The notes beneath the pieces are model-generated. The model saw nothing but the letters and a program-made list of their open reading frames with translations, made no database searches and was not told the DNA's origin. Both the position numbers and the translations under genes were made by a program. DNA of 64,000 nt from RHLJ01 sp048058975 (GTDB taxonomy: Bacteria; Bacteroidota; Rhodothermia; Balneolales; Balneolaceae), in assembly GCA_048058975.1 (NCBI GenBank), contig JBLLNP010000005.1, forward strand, positions 62,001 through 126,000, written 5' to 3'. Positions 43,785 through 51,705 of this stretch are shown in pieces (positions within the stretch are counted from its first letter, which is position 1; every line of letters starts with the position of its first letter).

Positions 43785-45869
43785 ATGAAAAAACCAGTTA
43801 TTTTTTTAGCCATATTTTTCTTTTTTGAAGCAACTGAGTTATTTGCTCAAACTCAGTACAGATGGCTTGATGTTGGGAGCTTTCATAATTTTTATTCTAA
43901 TATAGGCTCGGAGAGAACGAACGGGTTTATAGATGAACAACAAGGAGGATGGCAATGGCCTGCCATTTACAAAGCACAAGATGCCCAAGCTGGTAAAGCA
44001 CTTTGGTTGGGGGTAAAGAATTTTACTGATAGCTCTGGTTTAGAATATCCAAGAAGAGTAGTTCACGTAGGTCCACTTGTTAGTGGCGACGGGGAATTTT
44101 TTCCAGTTTCCATCAAAACAACAAGTAAATTTGCACCTCCGGAAGTGTATGTAAATGGTGTTGAATCATCTGATAAATTTTTGATTAATGATGGAATTGA
44201 TCCAAACCTTAAGGCGGATCGTGAAATACGCTCGGTTACAAATACCCTTATTGGTGTAACTGTAAAGAGAACAATAAAGCAATTTAGTCAGCAGCACCAT
44301 GACAACTATCATATCATAGAGTACACCTTTATTAATACAGGTAATACAGACAATGATGTTGAAATTGAGATTCCTAATCAAAATCTGGAGGGTTTTATTC
44401 CATATTTCCTTAACAGGATGGCTCCAGTAAAAGCAACACGTTATACTATTGGGCTTGCTACAGGATGGGGCATAAATACCATGAATGACCAAAGAGGCGA
44501 TGGGTGGAAATCTCAGGAACCGGAACAATTCAGAGCTCAGTTTGCCTGGCACGGAAAATTCCCTCAATTTTTTGAGTATGATAATATTGGTGCACCTATT
44601 TTTGAGCCAGCAGGTATTTCTGTTCTTTCTGGAGATTTAGCAGCAGACGATACGACAGGTCGTTTAGGCGCTTATCATTTCGTTGGAACAGTCACCTTGC
44701 AAGCTCCAGTATCATCTAATGATCCAACAGATGATCCAAATCAACCTTTTACGATGGCTTATGAGCACAATGATGATGCCCTTCTTTTTCTTAACAGTGC
44801 TTTCAATCTACCCAAAATGCAAGCTGAATATGAGATGATGAGTAGGGGAAGAGTAACTCCAAGACATGCCTATGTCGTTGAGCCAAATGGGTATGACGGT
44901 TTTATCAACCCTTCCGGTGATCCAGCTTTAGGTAATTTTGGAGGGCATGTATATACGTATGGTTACGGTCCGTACGATCTGGCTTTTGGTGACAGTATTA
45001 AGATTGTTATAGCAGAAGGAGCTTCTGGAATTTCAAGGAAGTTAGCTAACAAAACTGGTGCTGCATTTAAAAAGGGTATACTTACTGTTGAGGAAAAAAA
45101 TGCTGTTGTTTTCCAAGGTAGAGATTCTCTTTTTCAAACTTTTGAAAGAGCTATCGAGAATTTTAAGTCAGGATATAAAATACCTTCACCTCCCAACCCA
45201 CCATCCCGGTTTGAGGTTAGTTCAACAGACTCCGGAATTGTATTAAGTTGGGAGTACGATCAAAATTTAATGGCAGAAATTTCTGGATTTGAGATTTACA
45301 GAGCTTCAGATCGAGTAGATAGCACATATCACCTTCTGTATAAAGCGGGTAAAGAAGAACGGTTGGTAGTTGATGGTGAACCTTCATCCCGAATGAATTA
45401 CGAAGGAACGTATAATCTTCCAAGTCCAAAGTTAGGTACTCAGTACTATTACTATATTGTTGCTATTGGTCAAGTTAACAATGATAGCACAGGTAGAACA
45501 CCGATTGGCAACTATTTGATAAGTAATAGATATTATAGTCAAACGTATGACTATTCAGTTACTCTTCAACCTGTGAGTAACCAAGAAGAAATGGAAGGAG
45601 TAAAGCGAATAAAATTATATCAAAACTTTCCCAACCCATTCAACCCCACAACAAGAATACACTATTCAATCCCTTTTCAATCGAATGTGGAGCTAAGTGT
45701 GTATAACCTTTTGGGAGTAAAAGTTGCGACACTAATAGATGAACGCAAGACTTTAGGTGCTCATTTCGTGGATTGGAATGCGTCTGGTTTCGCAAGTGGA
45801 ATATATTATTATCGCCTGAAAGTAGGTGGGAATATAATTCACACAAAAAAGATGAGCCTGATCAAGTAA
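43785..45869 (+). CDS. Secreted T9SS cargo protein, orphan paralogue of the 54859 gene
   Basis: 694 residues: signal peptide about 1-21 (LFAQ); a large conserved domain about 25-440 shared with the 54859 gene (SFHNFYSNIGSE, FIDEQQGGWQWPAIYKAQDAQ, FSQQHHDNYHIIEYTF, PYFLNRMAPVKA, ADDTTGRLGAYHFVGTVTL); a fibronectin-III-like segment about 470-580; and a canonical T9SS type A domain about 605-694 (NFPNPFNPTTRIHY). The function of the conserved domain is not known to me. Unlike its paralogue it has no TonB-receptor neighbour. Its stop lies 3 bp from the convergent recX stop. Confidence 0.8.
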   Translation: MKKPVIFLAIFFFFEATELFAQTQYRWLDVGSFHNFYSNIGSERTNGFIDEQQGGWQWPAIYKAQDAQAGKALWLGVKNFTDSSGLEYPRRVVHVGPLVSGDGEFFPVSIKTTSKFAPPEVYVNGVESSDKFLINDGIDPNLKADREIRSVTNTLIGVTVKRTIKQFSQQHHDNYHIIEYTFINTGNTDNDVEIEIPNQNLEGFIPYFLNRMAPVKATRYTIGLATGWGINTMNDQRGDGWKSQEPEQFRAQFAWHGKFPQFFEYDNIGAPIFEPAGISVLSGDLAADDTTGRLGAYHFVGTVTLQAPVSSNDPTDDPNQPFTMAYEHNDDALLFLNSAFNLPKMQAEYEMMSRGRVTPRHAYVVEPNGYDGFINPSGDPALGNFGGHVYTYGYGPYDLAFGDSIKIVIAEGASGISRKLANKTGAAFKKGILTVEEKNAVVFQGRDSLFQTFERAIENFKSGYKIPSPPNPPSRFEVSSTDSGIVLSWEYDQNLMAEISGFEIYRASDRVDSTYHLLYKAGKEERLVVDGEPSSRMNYEGTYNLPSPKLGTQYYYYIVAIGQVNNDSTGRTPIGNYLISNRYYSQTYDYSVTLQPVSNQEEMEGVKRIKLYQNFPNPFNPTTRIHYSIPFQSNVELSVYNLLGVKVATLIDERKTLGAHFVDWNASGFASGIYYYRLKVGGNIIHTKKMSLIK

Positions 45870-45872
45870 CGG

Positions 45873-46604
45873 CTACTGTTCAATTGACCTAAGCAGATAA
45901 TTAATCTGCTTAGTTATAAGAGAAACTGAATAGCCCTTTCTTAATAGGAAATCGAAGATTTTCTTTTTCCTTTTAGCCGGTTCCGACCTGAGGAATTTTC
46001 TTTTATTCTTTTCAACAAGCTCTTCAATGGCCTCAATCTGATTAGCTTCATCAAGCCCGGCTAATGCAGTATTAATATCTTTTTCTGAAACTCCCTTTTT
46101 AAATAATTCCGCTCTTATTTTGTTGCTTCCCCATTTATTAAACTCAAACTTGTCGCGCGCAAATTTTACGGCGAACGAAGTATTATTGATATACCCCTTC
46201 TCAACAAGTTCATCTAACACATTCTCAATTATATCAGACGGATAACCTTTCTTTCGGGCTTTATCTTTCAGCTCATTACGGGCATGGTCGCGTTTGCCTA
46301 GTAATCTAATGCAGTACTCTTTAATAGCCCACGTATCTTCTTCTTTAAGAATATCGTCAAGCACCTTAAAGTTAATTGAGACACCTTTTCTGAGATTAAA
46401 TCTGGTTAAGGTAGAATCGGAAACCCCAATTAAAAACCGGTCTTCAATGTATATTGAAAACCGGGTAGTATTCCTTCTTTGTACTTTTATTCCAGAAATC
46501 GAAGAAGGAAGCAGTTTTGCCGCTTCCTCATCGTATCGTTGTTTTTTCTCAGGCTTCTGCAACCGCAGGTTCTTTTTCTTCATTAGCGACTGCATTTGGA
46601 GCAT
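45873..46604 (-). CDS. recX: Recombination regulator RecX
   Basis: Up to 243 residues, longer than most RecX. Triple three-helix repeats are visible: AIKEYCIRLLGKRDHARNEL, VLDELVEKGYINNTSFAVKF and KWGSNKIRAELFKKGVSEKDI, plus a C-terminal repeat (KRKKKIFDFLLRKGYS). It modulates RecA filaments. If the first ATG (46604) is used, the start lies 56 bases inside recA; the ATG at codon 8 (46583) shortens the overlap to 35. Translation coupled to recA is likely. Confidence 0.92.
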   Translation of the reverse strand: MLQMQSLMKKKNLRLQKPEKKQRYDEEAAKLLPSSISGIKVQRRNTTRFSIYIEDRFLIGVSDSTLTRFNLRKGVSINFKVLDDILKEEDTWAIKEYCIRLLGKRDHARNELKDKARKKGYPSDIIENVLDELVEKGYINNTSFAVKFARDKFEFNKWGSNKIRAELFKKGVSEKDINTALAGLDEANQIEAIEELVEKNKRKFLRSEPAKRKKKIFDFLLRKGYSVSLITKQINYLLRSIEQ

Positions 46605-47607
46605 CGTTCTGAGGAATAATTCCCTTTAACCGGTCACGAACCATTTTCTCGATTTTATCGCACAATGCAGAATCTTCTTCAAGAAATTGCATTGCTGAGT
46701 CGGCACCTTGTCCAATAGGCTCTCCTTCATATCTGAACCAACTTCCCCGCTTTTGAATAATATCATAGTCAACAGCCAAGTCCAGTACTTCTGCAATTTT
46801 TGAAACCCCTTTGCCATACATGATATTGAATTCCACAACCTTAAAAGGAGGAGCCACTTTGTTTTTTGCCACTTTCACTTTGGTTCTGTTTCCAATTACT
46901 TCGTCTCCTTTTTTGAGGGCTCCGATTCTGCGAATATCGAGCCTTACCGAAGCATAAAACTTTAAAGCCTTCCCACCGGTTGTAGTTTCAGGATTACCAA
47001 ACATTACACCAATTTTATCACGAACCTGGTTGATGAAGATGCAGGAAGTGGAAGTCTTGCTCACAATTCCTGTAATTTTTCTGAGCGCCTGAGACATTAA
47101 GCGTGCCTGAAGCCCCATGTGTGAATCGCCCATTTCTCCTTCCAGTTCAGCCCGGGGAACCAAAGCAGCAACGGAATCAACTACAATTACATCAAGGGCT
47201 CCCGAACGGATCAAAGTTTCAGTGATTTCAAGCGCTTGTTCACCACTATCAGGCTGAGAGACTAGCAGCTCCTCGGTATTAATACCAAGTGCCCGTGCAT
47301 AACGTGGATCGAAGGCATGTTCTGCATCTATAAATGCGGCATAACCACCATTCTTTTGTGCCTGGGCAATAACTTGAAGTGCCAAGGTAGTTTTACCACT
47401 GGCCTCAGGCCCATAAATTTCTGTAATTCTACCTCTTGGTACACCCTGTACCCCAAGCGCATAATCAACCATAATAGAACCTGTAGAAATTACTTCCACA
47501 TCCTGATGAGCATCATCGCCCAGTTTCATGATGGTTCCTTTTCCGTGTTGCTTTTCAATTTGACCTACTGCTATGTCGAGTGCTTTTAGTTTATTTTCGT
47601 CAGCCAT
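46549..47607 (-). CDS. recA: Recombinase RecA
   Basis: 352 residues, standard length. Walker A GPEASGKT at 66-73, Walker B VIVVDSVAAL, L1/L2 region with GEMGDSHMGLQARLMSQALRK and FINQVRDKIGVMFGNPETTTGGKALKFYASVRLDIR. It drives homologous recombination and, where LexA exists, the SOS response. A candidate LexA-like site lies about 82 bp upstream of the ATG. recX overlaps its 3' end. Confidence 0.98.
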   Translation of the reverse strand: MADENKLKALDIAVGQIEKQHGKGTIMKLGDDAHQDVEVISTGSIMVDYALGVQGVPRGRITEIYGPEASGKTTLALQVIAQAQKNGGYAAFIDAEHAFDPRYARALGINTEELLVSQPDSGEQALEITETLIRSGALDVIVVDSVAALVPRAELEGEMGDSHMGLQARLMSQALRKITGIVSKTSTSCIFINQVRDKIGVMFGNPETTTGGKALKFYASVRLDIRRIGALKKGDEVIGNRTKVKVAKNKVAPPFKVVEFNIMYGKGVSKIAEVLDLAVDYDIIQKRGSWFRYEGEPIGQGADSAMQFLEEDSALCDKIEKMVRDRLKGIIPQNDAPNAVANEEKEPAVAEA

Positions 47608-47688
47608 GATTGTTACCTGTTTTTAAAATTAATTTCCCAAAAGTTAAGCAGGGAGGGTGTCAGATTGTGTCACTCTAAAATCCAAAAA

Positions 47689-47700
47689 GAATATATGTTC
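47689..47700 (-). promoter_or_regulatory. Candidate LexA-like operator upstream of recA
   Basis: The plus strand reads GAATATATGTTC, one base from the Gram-positive-type SOS box GAAC-N4-GTTC, with an ATAT core. It sits in the recA upstream region. No lexA gene is in the window, so the assignment rests on sequence similarity and position only. Confidence 0.3.
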
Positions 47701-47790
47701 AATTTATGTAAACAACAAAGCGGAATTTGAAATTTAAAAAATCACAAATTTCAAAACCTAAAATACAAACAAAGCTCAATCTCAAAACCA

Positions 47791-48138
47791 TCAAACACTC
47801 TTGACTAATATTGCAGAGAGTATTTTAAGTAGTTGCTGTGATTCGTCAAGAAGATATCCTCGTTCTCTTTCGAGGTCAGATTGGTCATGGGTGTCTAAAA
47901 GTTTAAGCCAGTATGAAGATTCTTTGGCTTCTTTTCTAGAAATCTTGATCCTCATGACAAAATCCTTTTTGCTTAACGCTTCATTGGCCTCAATATAATT
48001 TGCACCAACAGAACCAGACGAACGGACAAGTTGCTTGGCATCCTGAACATTGTTTAGGTCTTTTGGGGTTTTCTTTAAGAAAAGTCTCACTCTTTTTGCA
48101 AAGGCGAGAGTCCTTTCTTCTAAATCATATTTTACCAT
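47791..48138 (-). CDS. Four-helix-bundle protein (23S rRNA IVP / S23 family)
   Basis: 115 residues. The pattern LEERTLAFAKRVRLFLKK, LVRSSGSVGANYIEANEA, FVMRIKISRKEAKESSYWLKL and ESQQLLKILSAIL is typical of the small four-helix-bundle proteins first seen encoded in 23S rRNA intervening sequences and common as free-standing genes in Bacteroidota. The molecular role is not established. It lies upstream of recA on the same strand, 183 bp away, probably as a separate unit. Confidence 0.88.
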   Translation of the reverse strand: MVKYDLEERTLAFAKRVRLFLKKTPKDLNNVQDAKQLVRSSGSVGANYIEANEALSKKDFVMRIKISRKEAKESSYWLKLLDTHDQSDLERERGYLLDESQQLLKILSAILVKSV

Positions 48139-48226
48139 TTGTTTGGAAATTGATGTTTCTATTTTGATGCTTACACAGTATGTGTCATATATGTAAGACT
48201 CAAAAGAAAGTTATTCCTTACAAAAT

Positions 48227-49360
48227 TTATTCTTCAGAGGGAATATAATTAATCGGTAACATGTCAGATACTCTTTCAAAAGCCCAATAACCATCTAGAA
48301 TAAGCGCATTTGGTTGATATAAGTATCCGGATTTATCCATAAAAACTGAATCTTCTAATAATGTAAAAGAAGAATTTTGAAAGGTTGTGATAGTTCGTGG
48401 ATTTCTATCCAGGGGGCTCCAAATATACTTCAGATATGACTCATCCTCTTGCTCATTGCGGAACGTAACATTGATAAAGTTTATAAAGCTGAAAGCATAT
48501 GTACTACTATCTGATTGACTAAAATAAATATCAGAAGGTATGGTGGTTTCGCCAACGTACCTTGCCTTGGAATCTCTTTTTTCTCCCCGGGCAAAGAAAC
48601 CTTCTTCCTCAGTTCGCTGACTCATCAGGGCCTTACTGAAATGTAAAAAAGAACCATAATAGGCTTTATTTCTATTGTTTTTCCAGCGATTATTTATTCG
48701 TTTTCTTCCACTTTCCATAGGAATAAAAAAAGTACGGCCTATGAAAAAAGAAGACCCTTCACGGTAATTAATTATAAAATAGTCGAGATAGTAATTGATC
48801 GTATAGCCGAGTGCTTTATTCTCTATAATCAACGCATTATTTGCGCTTGCAGACAATGTTCTTTCAAGAGGATCGAAATCAAAAGATAGTATTTCGGGAT
48901 TTTTGATTTTGGTGTCACCAGAAAAGGGCCCTGTACCAATGAAGTTCTTTCGGAATTCATCAAAATTTTCTTTCCATACCTTAAGATTTGGACGAACCGT
49001 AACTTCATCAAGCTCATACACCGTAGGTTTTAAAAGAAAGTTATATTCCGGTTCAATTGAGTTTGTATTAAATGTAATACAAACCGATTCGTAACCGAGA
49101 AAGGAAACACTCAATTCAAATATTCCTGATGGGATATTTTTTAATATAAAGCTTCCATCACTATTAGCAGCTACACCAATAGTTGTGCCAATAAGAAAAA
49201 CCTGAGCTCCTGCCAACGGTTGATTCGTTTCTTGTTCCAGTACTGTGCCTGAAATTGAGTAAAGAGGAGGTTGTGCGAGTAGAATTCCATTAAGAATCAG
49301 GCAAAAGCAGCCTGAAAGGAATACTATTTTAAACTTTATGCACGCTTTTCGATAACTCAT
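48227..49360 (-). CDS. Exported protein with carboxypeptidase-regulatory-like domain
   Basis: 377 residues: signal segment about 12-30 (FCLILNGILLAQ), then a CarboxypepD_reg-like Ig fold about 33-112 (YSISGTVLEQETNQPLAGAQ, IPSGIFELSVSFLGYESV). The rest, about 120-377, is a beta-rich region without recognised domain (NYYLDYFIINYREGSSFFIG). Proteins of this layout are usually outer-membrane or periplasmic. The start overlaps the 3' end of the kynureninase-like gene by 32 nt, so it is the last gene of the tryptophan operon, though a metabolic link is not evident. Confidence 0.78.
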   Translation of the reverse strand: MSYRKACIKFKIVFLSGCFCLILNGILLAQPPLYSISGTVLEQETNQPLAGAQVFLIGTTIGVAANSDGSFILKNIPSGIFELSVSFLGYESVCITFNTNSIEPEYNFLLKPTVYELDEVTVRPNLKVWKENFDEFRKNFIGTGPFSGDTKIKNPEILSFDFDPLERTLSASANNALIIENKALGYTINYYLDYFIINYREGSSFFIGRTFFIPMESGRKRINNRWKNNRNKAYYGSFLHFSKALMSQRTEEEGFFARGEKRDSKARYVGETTIPSDIYFSQSDSSTYAFSFINFINVTFRNEQEDESYLKYIWSPLDRNPRTITTFQNSSFTLLEDSVFMDKSGYLYQPNALILDGYWAFERVSDMLPINYIPSEE

Positions 49361-50513
49361 TAATTATAGCTTCAATTTGAGATTCAGTAATATATGGTGC
49401 AGGCCCTAATCGAAGTATTTCATTTCGGGCATCTGTGAAGATTCCTCTTGAAAGTAAATCTGCCCTGATTTCTCTGGCTTTAGGAGAAGTAAGTGAAAGA
49501 AACCCACCGTTTCGTGATAAGGCTTCATTATGAGTTAACCTTATTACATCGGGATCAAAGTCTTTTTCCAGGAATAAAGACCTTAGCAAACCAACCTGAG
49601 CCTGGTATTGCTTTCGGAGTACTTCAGGAGTTAAACCTTGTTCTTGAAAGAACTCTACTACTTTAGCAGCCCGGAATTGAGAAGAAGGATCGTAGGTAGC
49701 ACTGGCAAAGCGCTGGTCGGACTTATCGTACTGAACAGGCTCTTTTGTTCTTGGATGATCCAGAGTACTGAACGCAGCGAACCAGCCTGTAATAACCGGT
49801 CGAAGTTCACAATCCTTCGGAAAACGAAGAAAGCAATTAGCTTCACCCCATTGAAGGTATTTGTAACCGCCAATCAAAATAAAACAATCTTCCAAACCTT
49901 CCTCCTGAATGGAAAGGGGAACTGCATTTGTGCCATGATAGTCGTCTATGATAACAGGAACTCCTTGAATTCTAGCTGCAGCTGCAATATCAGAAAGATG
50001 GGTATTGATCAGGCTCGTCTGGAAGTATACCCTCGATAACATAATGGCCGATGTATGCAGGTCTATTTCCTCAATTACCCGTTGTGCAAAAGATTCATCC
50101 GGGTCTGTGGGAATGCGAGCTATGGTAAGTCCTTCTTCCTCAAGGCGACGTAACTGCCTTTCCATAGAATGGAATTCACCATCTGTGGTAATGATCTTTG
50201 GTTTGTTCTTTAAATCGAAGCTGCTGAGCAAACTAACCATTAAAAAGTGAGTACTTTCCTCCCTGCAATACAGGCCATCCGGATCATCATAATAATCGCG
50301 GAGATATTTTCGGAGAACCTCTGTTTTCTCAAAGGATTTTTCCCATTTCGTATCCACATCCCGGGCGCATATATCGAAATACTCGGTCTGACCTTCACGA
50401 GCTACATCGGGCCAAGCCTGGTGAGAATGTCCTGTAAAAAGTAGTCGATTAGCTACATCAAAATGTGAATAATGTGGGATAAGCTGTTCTGCTAGCTGAT
50501 TAATTTCTGACAT
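49329..50513 (-). CDS. Kynureninase-like PLP-dependent enzyme (class V fold)
   Basis: 394 residues. A class-V aminotransferase fold with Schiff-base lysine K218 in LIGGYKYLQWGEANC, the cofactor aspartate pair IIDDYHG at 189-194, and REESTHFLMVSLLSSF at the cofactor-phosphate region. The N-terminus reads LLFTGHSHQAWPDVA rather than the usual kynureninase GNSLG motif, so it is a divergent branch. With tryptophan 2,3-dioxygenase directly upstream (76 bp), hydrolysis of kynurenine or N-formylkynurenine to anthranilate plus alanine is the likely reaction, but another cysteine-desulfurase-like activity cannot be excluded. Confidence 0.7.
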   Translation of the reverse strand: MSEINQLAEQLIPHYSHFDVANRLLFTGHSHQAWPDVAREGQTEYFDICARDVDTKWEKSFEKTEVLRKYLRDYYDDPDGLYCREESTHFLMVSLLSSFDLKNKPKIITTDGEFHSMERQLRRLEEEGLTIARIPTDPDESFAQRVIEEIDLHTSAIMLSRVYFQTSLINTHLSDIAAAARIQGVPVIIDDYHGTNAVPLSIQEEGLEDCFILIGGYKYLQWGEANCFLRFPKDCELRPVITGWFAAFSTLDHPRTKEPVQYDKSDQRFASATYDPSSQFRAAKVVEFFQEQGLTPEVLRKQYQAQVGLLRSLFLEKDFDPDVIRLTHNEALSRNGGFLSLTSPKAREIRADLLSRGIFTDARNEILRLGPAPYITESQIEAIINELSKSVHKV

Positions 50514-50589
50514 ATTTTTTACTTAGCCACGGAATCACAAAAACACAAAACTATCAGTTAGTGATTTGGTGCTTTTGTGGCATTTATAA

Positions 50590-51369
50590 TTAAAACTCTG
50601 ATCTGATTGCCCAGAGATCCGGAAAAATAGAATGATTAGTGGTTTTCTGTAAATAGGCAACCCCGTCAGACCCCCCGGTTCCCTTTTTTCTTCCAATGGT
50701 TCGTTCCACCATTTTAACATGGCGATATCTCCATTCCTGTAATCCTTCATCAAAATCCACAAACAACTCACAAACCAAAGCTAATTCAGGCTCCGTTCGC
50801 ATTACTTCAATCAGTGTTTTCTGAATTTCATCCGAAGGATTAAACATTAACCCTACTTTATTTTCCCTTTTAGGATGCATAGAGAATCCTTTTTTTGTGA
50901 GATACAATCCAAAGCTTTCCCATAAAGTAGATTCTTTCATTCGGTTTTCAAGAATCTCAACATGTTTTGGATTGTCTTGATGGGCTTCAATCATTAGTGG
51001 GAGTCTGAGGCCGCATAGTATTTCCATTTCTCTGAATTGAAGAGATTGGAACCCACTTGATTGCCCCAAAAAAGAACGAAAGCTGTTGAACTCAAGTGGG
51101 GTCATTGTTTCCAGAATATCCACCTGGGAAACCAGAGTTTTCATAATGGTAAGAATCCGGCGCAAGGTTTTTACAGAACCCCAGGTATTTCCCGTTTCCA
51201 GTTCCTTTTTCAGCTTTCCAAACTCATGTAAAATCTGCTTAAACCAAAGTTCATAGGTTTGATGTATAATGATAAACAACATCTCATCATGTTCTCTGGG
51301 GTTCGATTTCAGTTCCTGTAAGGAAATCAGTTCATCAATCTTTAGATAATTAGTGTAAGTAAGCTTCAT
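50590..51369 (-). CDS. kynA: Tryptophan 2,3-dioxygenase
   Basis: 259 residues, slightly short for bacterial TDO. Hallmarks are FIIIHQTYELWFKQILHE with the distal H36, FRSFLGQSSGFQSLQFREME, the heme-ligand H217 in EWRYRHVKMVERTIG, and the substrate loop KKGTGGSDGVAYL. It opens the indole ring of L-tryptophan with O2 to N-formylkynurenine. First gene of a minus-strand operon with the kynureninase-like gene; no formamidase gene is in the window. Confidence 0.95.
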   Translation of the reverse strand: MKLTYTNYLKIDELISLQELKSNPREHDEMLFIIIHQTYELWFKQILHEFGKLKKELETGNTWGSVKTLRRILTIMKTLVSQVDILETMTPLEFNSFRSFLGQSSGFQSLQFREMEILCGLRLPLMIEAHQDNPKHVEILENRMKESTLWESFGLYLTKKGFSMHPKRENKVGLMFNPSDEIQKTLIEVMRTEPELALVCELFVDFDEGLQEWRYRHVKMVERTIGRKKGTGGSDGVAYLQKTTNHSIFPDLWAIRSEF

Positions 51370-51705
51370 GCTCGCACAAAATCTGGTGAAAATTATTTTT
51401 CAGGAGCGCTTCCTGACAAGCATAATATGCATAATCAAAACAAAAAAAAGCGCTCTAAAGCCTTGGAGGAGGGTTATTCACAAGGCCATAAACCAAACAA
51501 CTTAACTGAATAAAATTTAAATAAAAAATTTTCGTACGGTTTTTATAAAAAAAAGTAGTGAGATGTAAAAAAATGGGATTTTTTTTCAGAAAAACGCTTT
51601 TTGAGTTCCAATGTAGATCAGAATTTTATACTATGAGGCATAAATTTCATCAGTAATTAGTATGTCTGATTTGATCACGTTTACCCGGCAACCTAAGCAT
51701 ATGAT
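51370..51705. other. Divergent promoter region between kynA and the TonB receptor gene
   Basis: A 336-bp AT-rich gap without a gene. It holds an inverted repeat GAGCGCTT (51404-51411) / AAGCGCTC (51448-51455) close to the kynA start and several A/T tracts at 51520-51600. Promoters for both divergent units must lie here; none stands out. Confidence 0.5.

Noticed and set aside
51404..51455. Inverted repeat GAGCGCTT / AAGCGCTC as a terminator or operator
   Set aside because: No U-run follows on either strand, and the arms are 36 nt apart. It may be an operator, but nothing supports a specific one.
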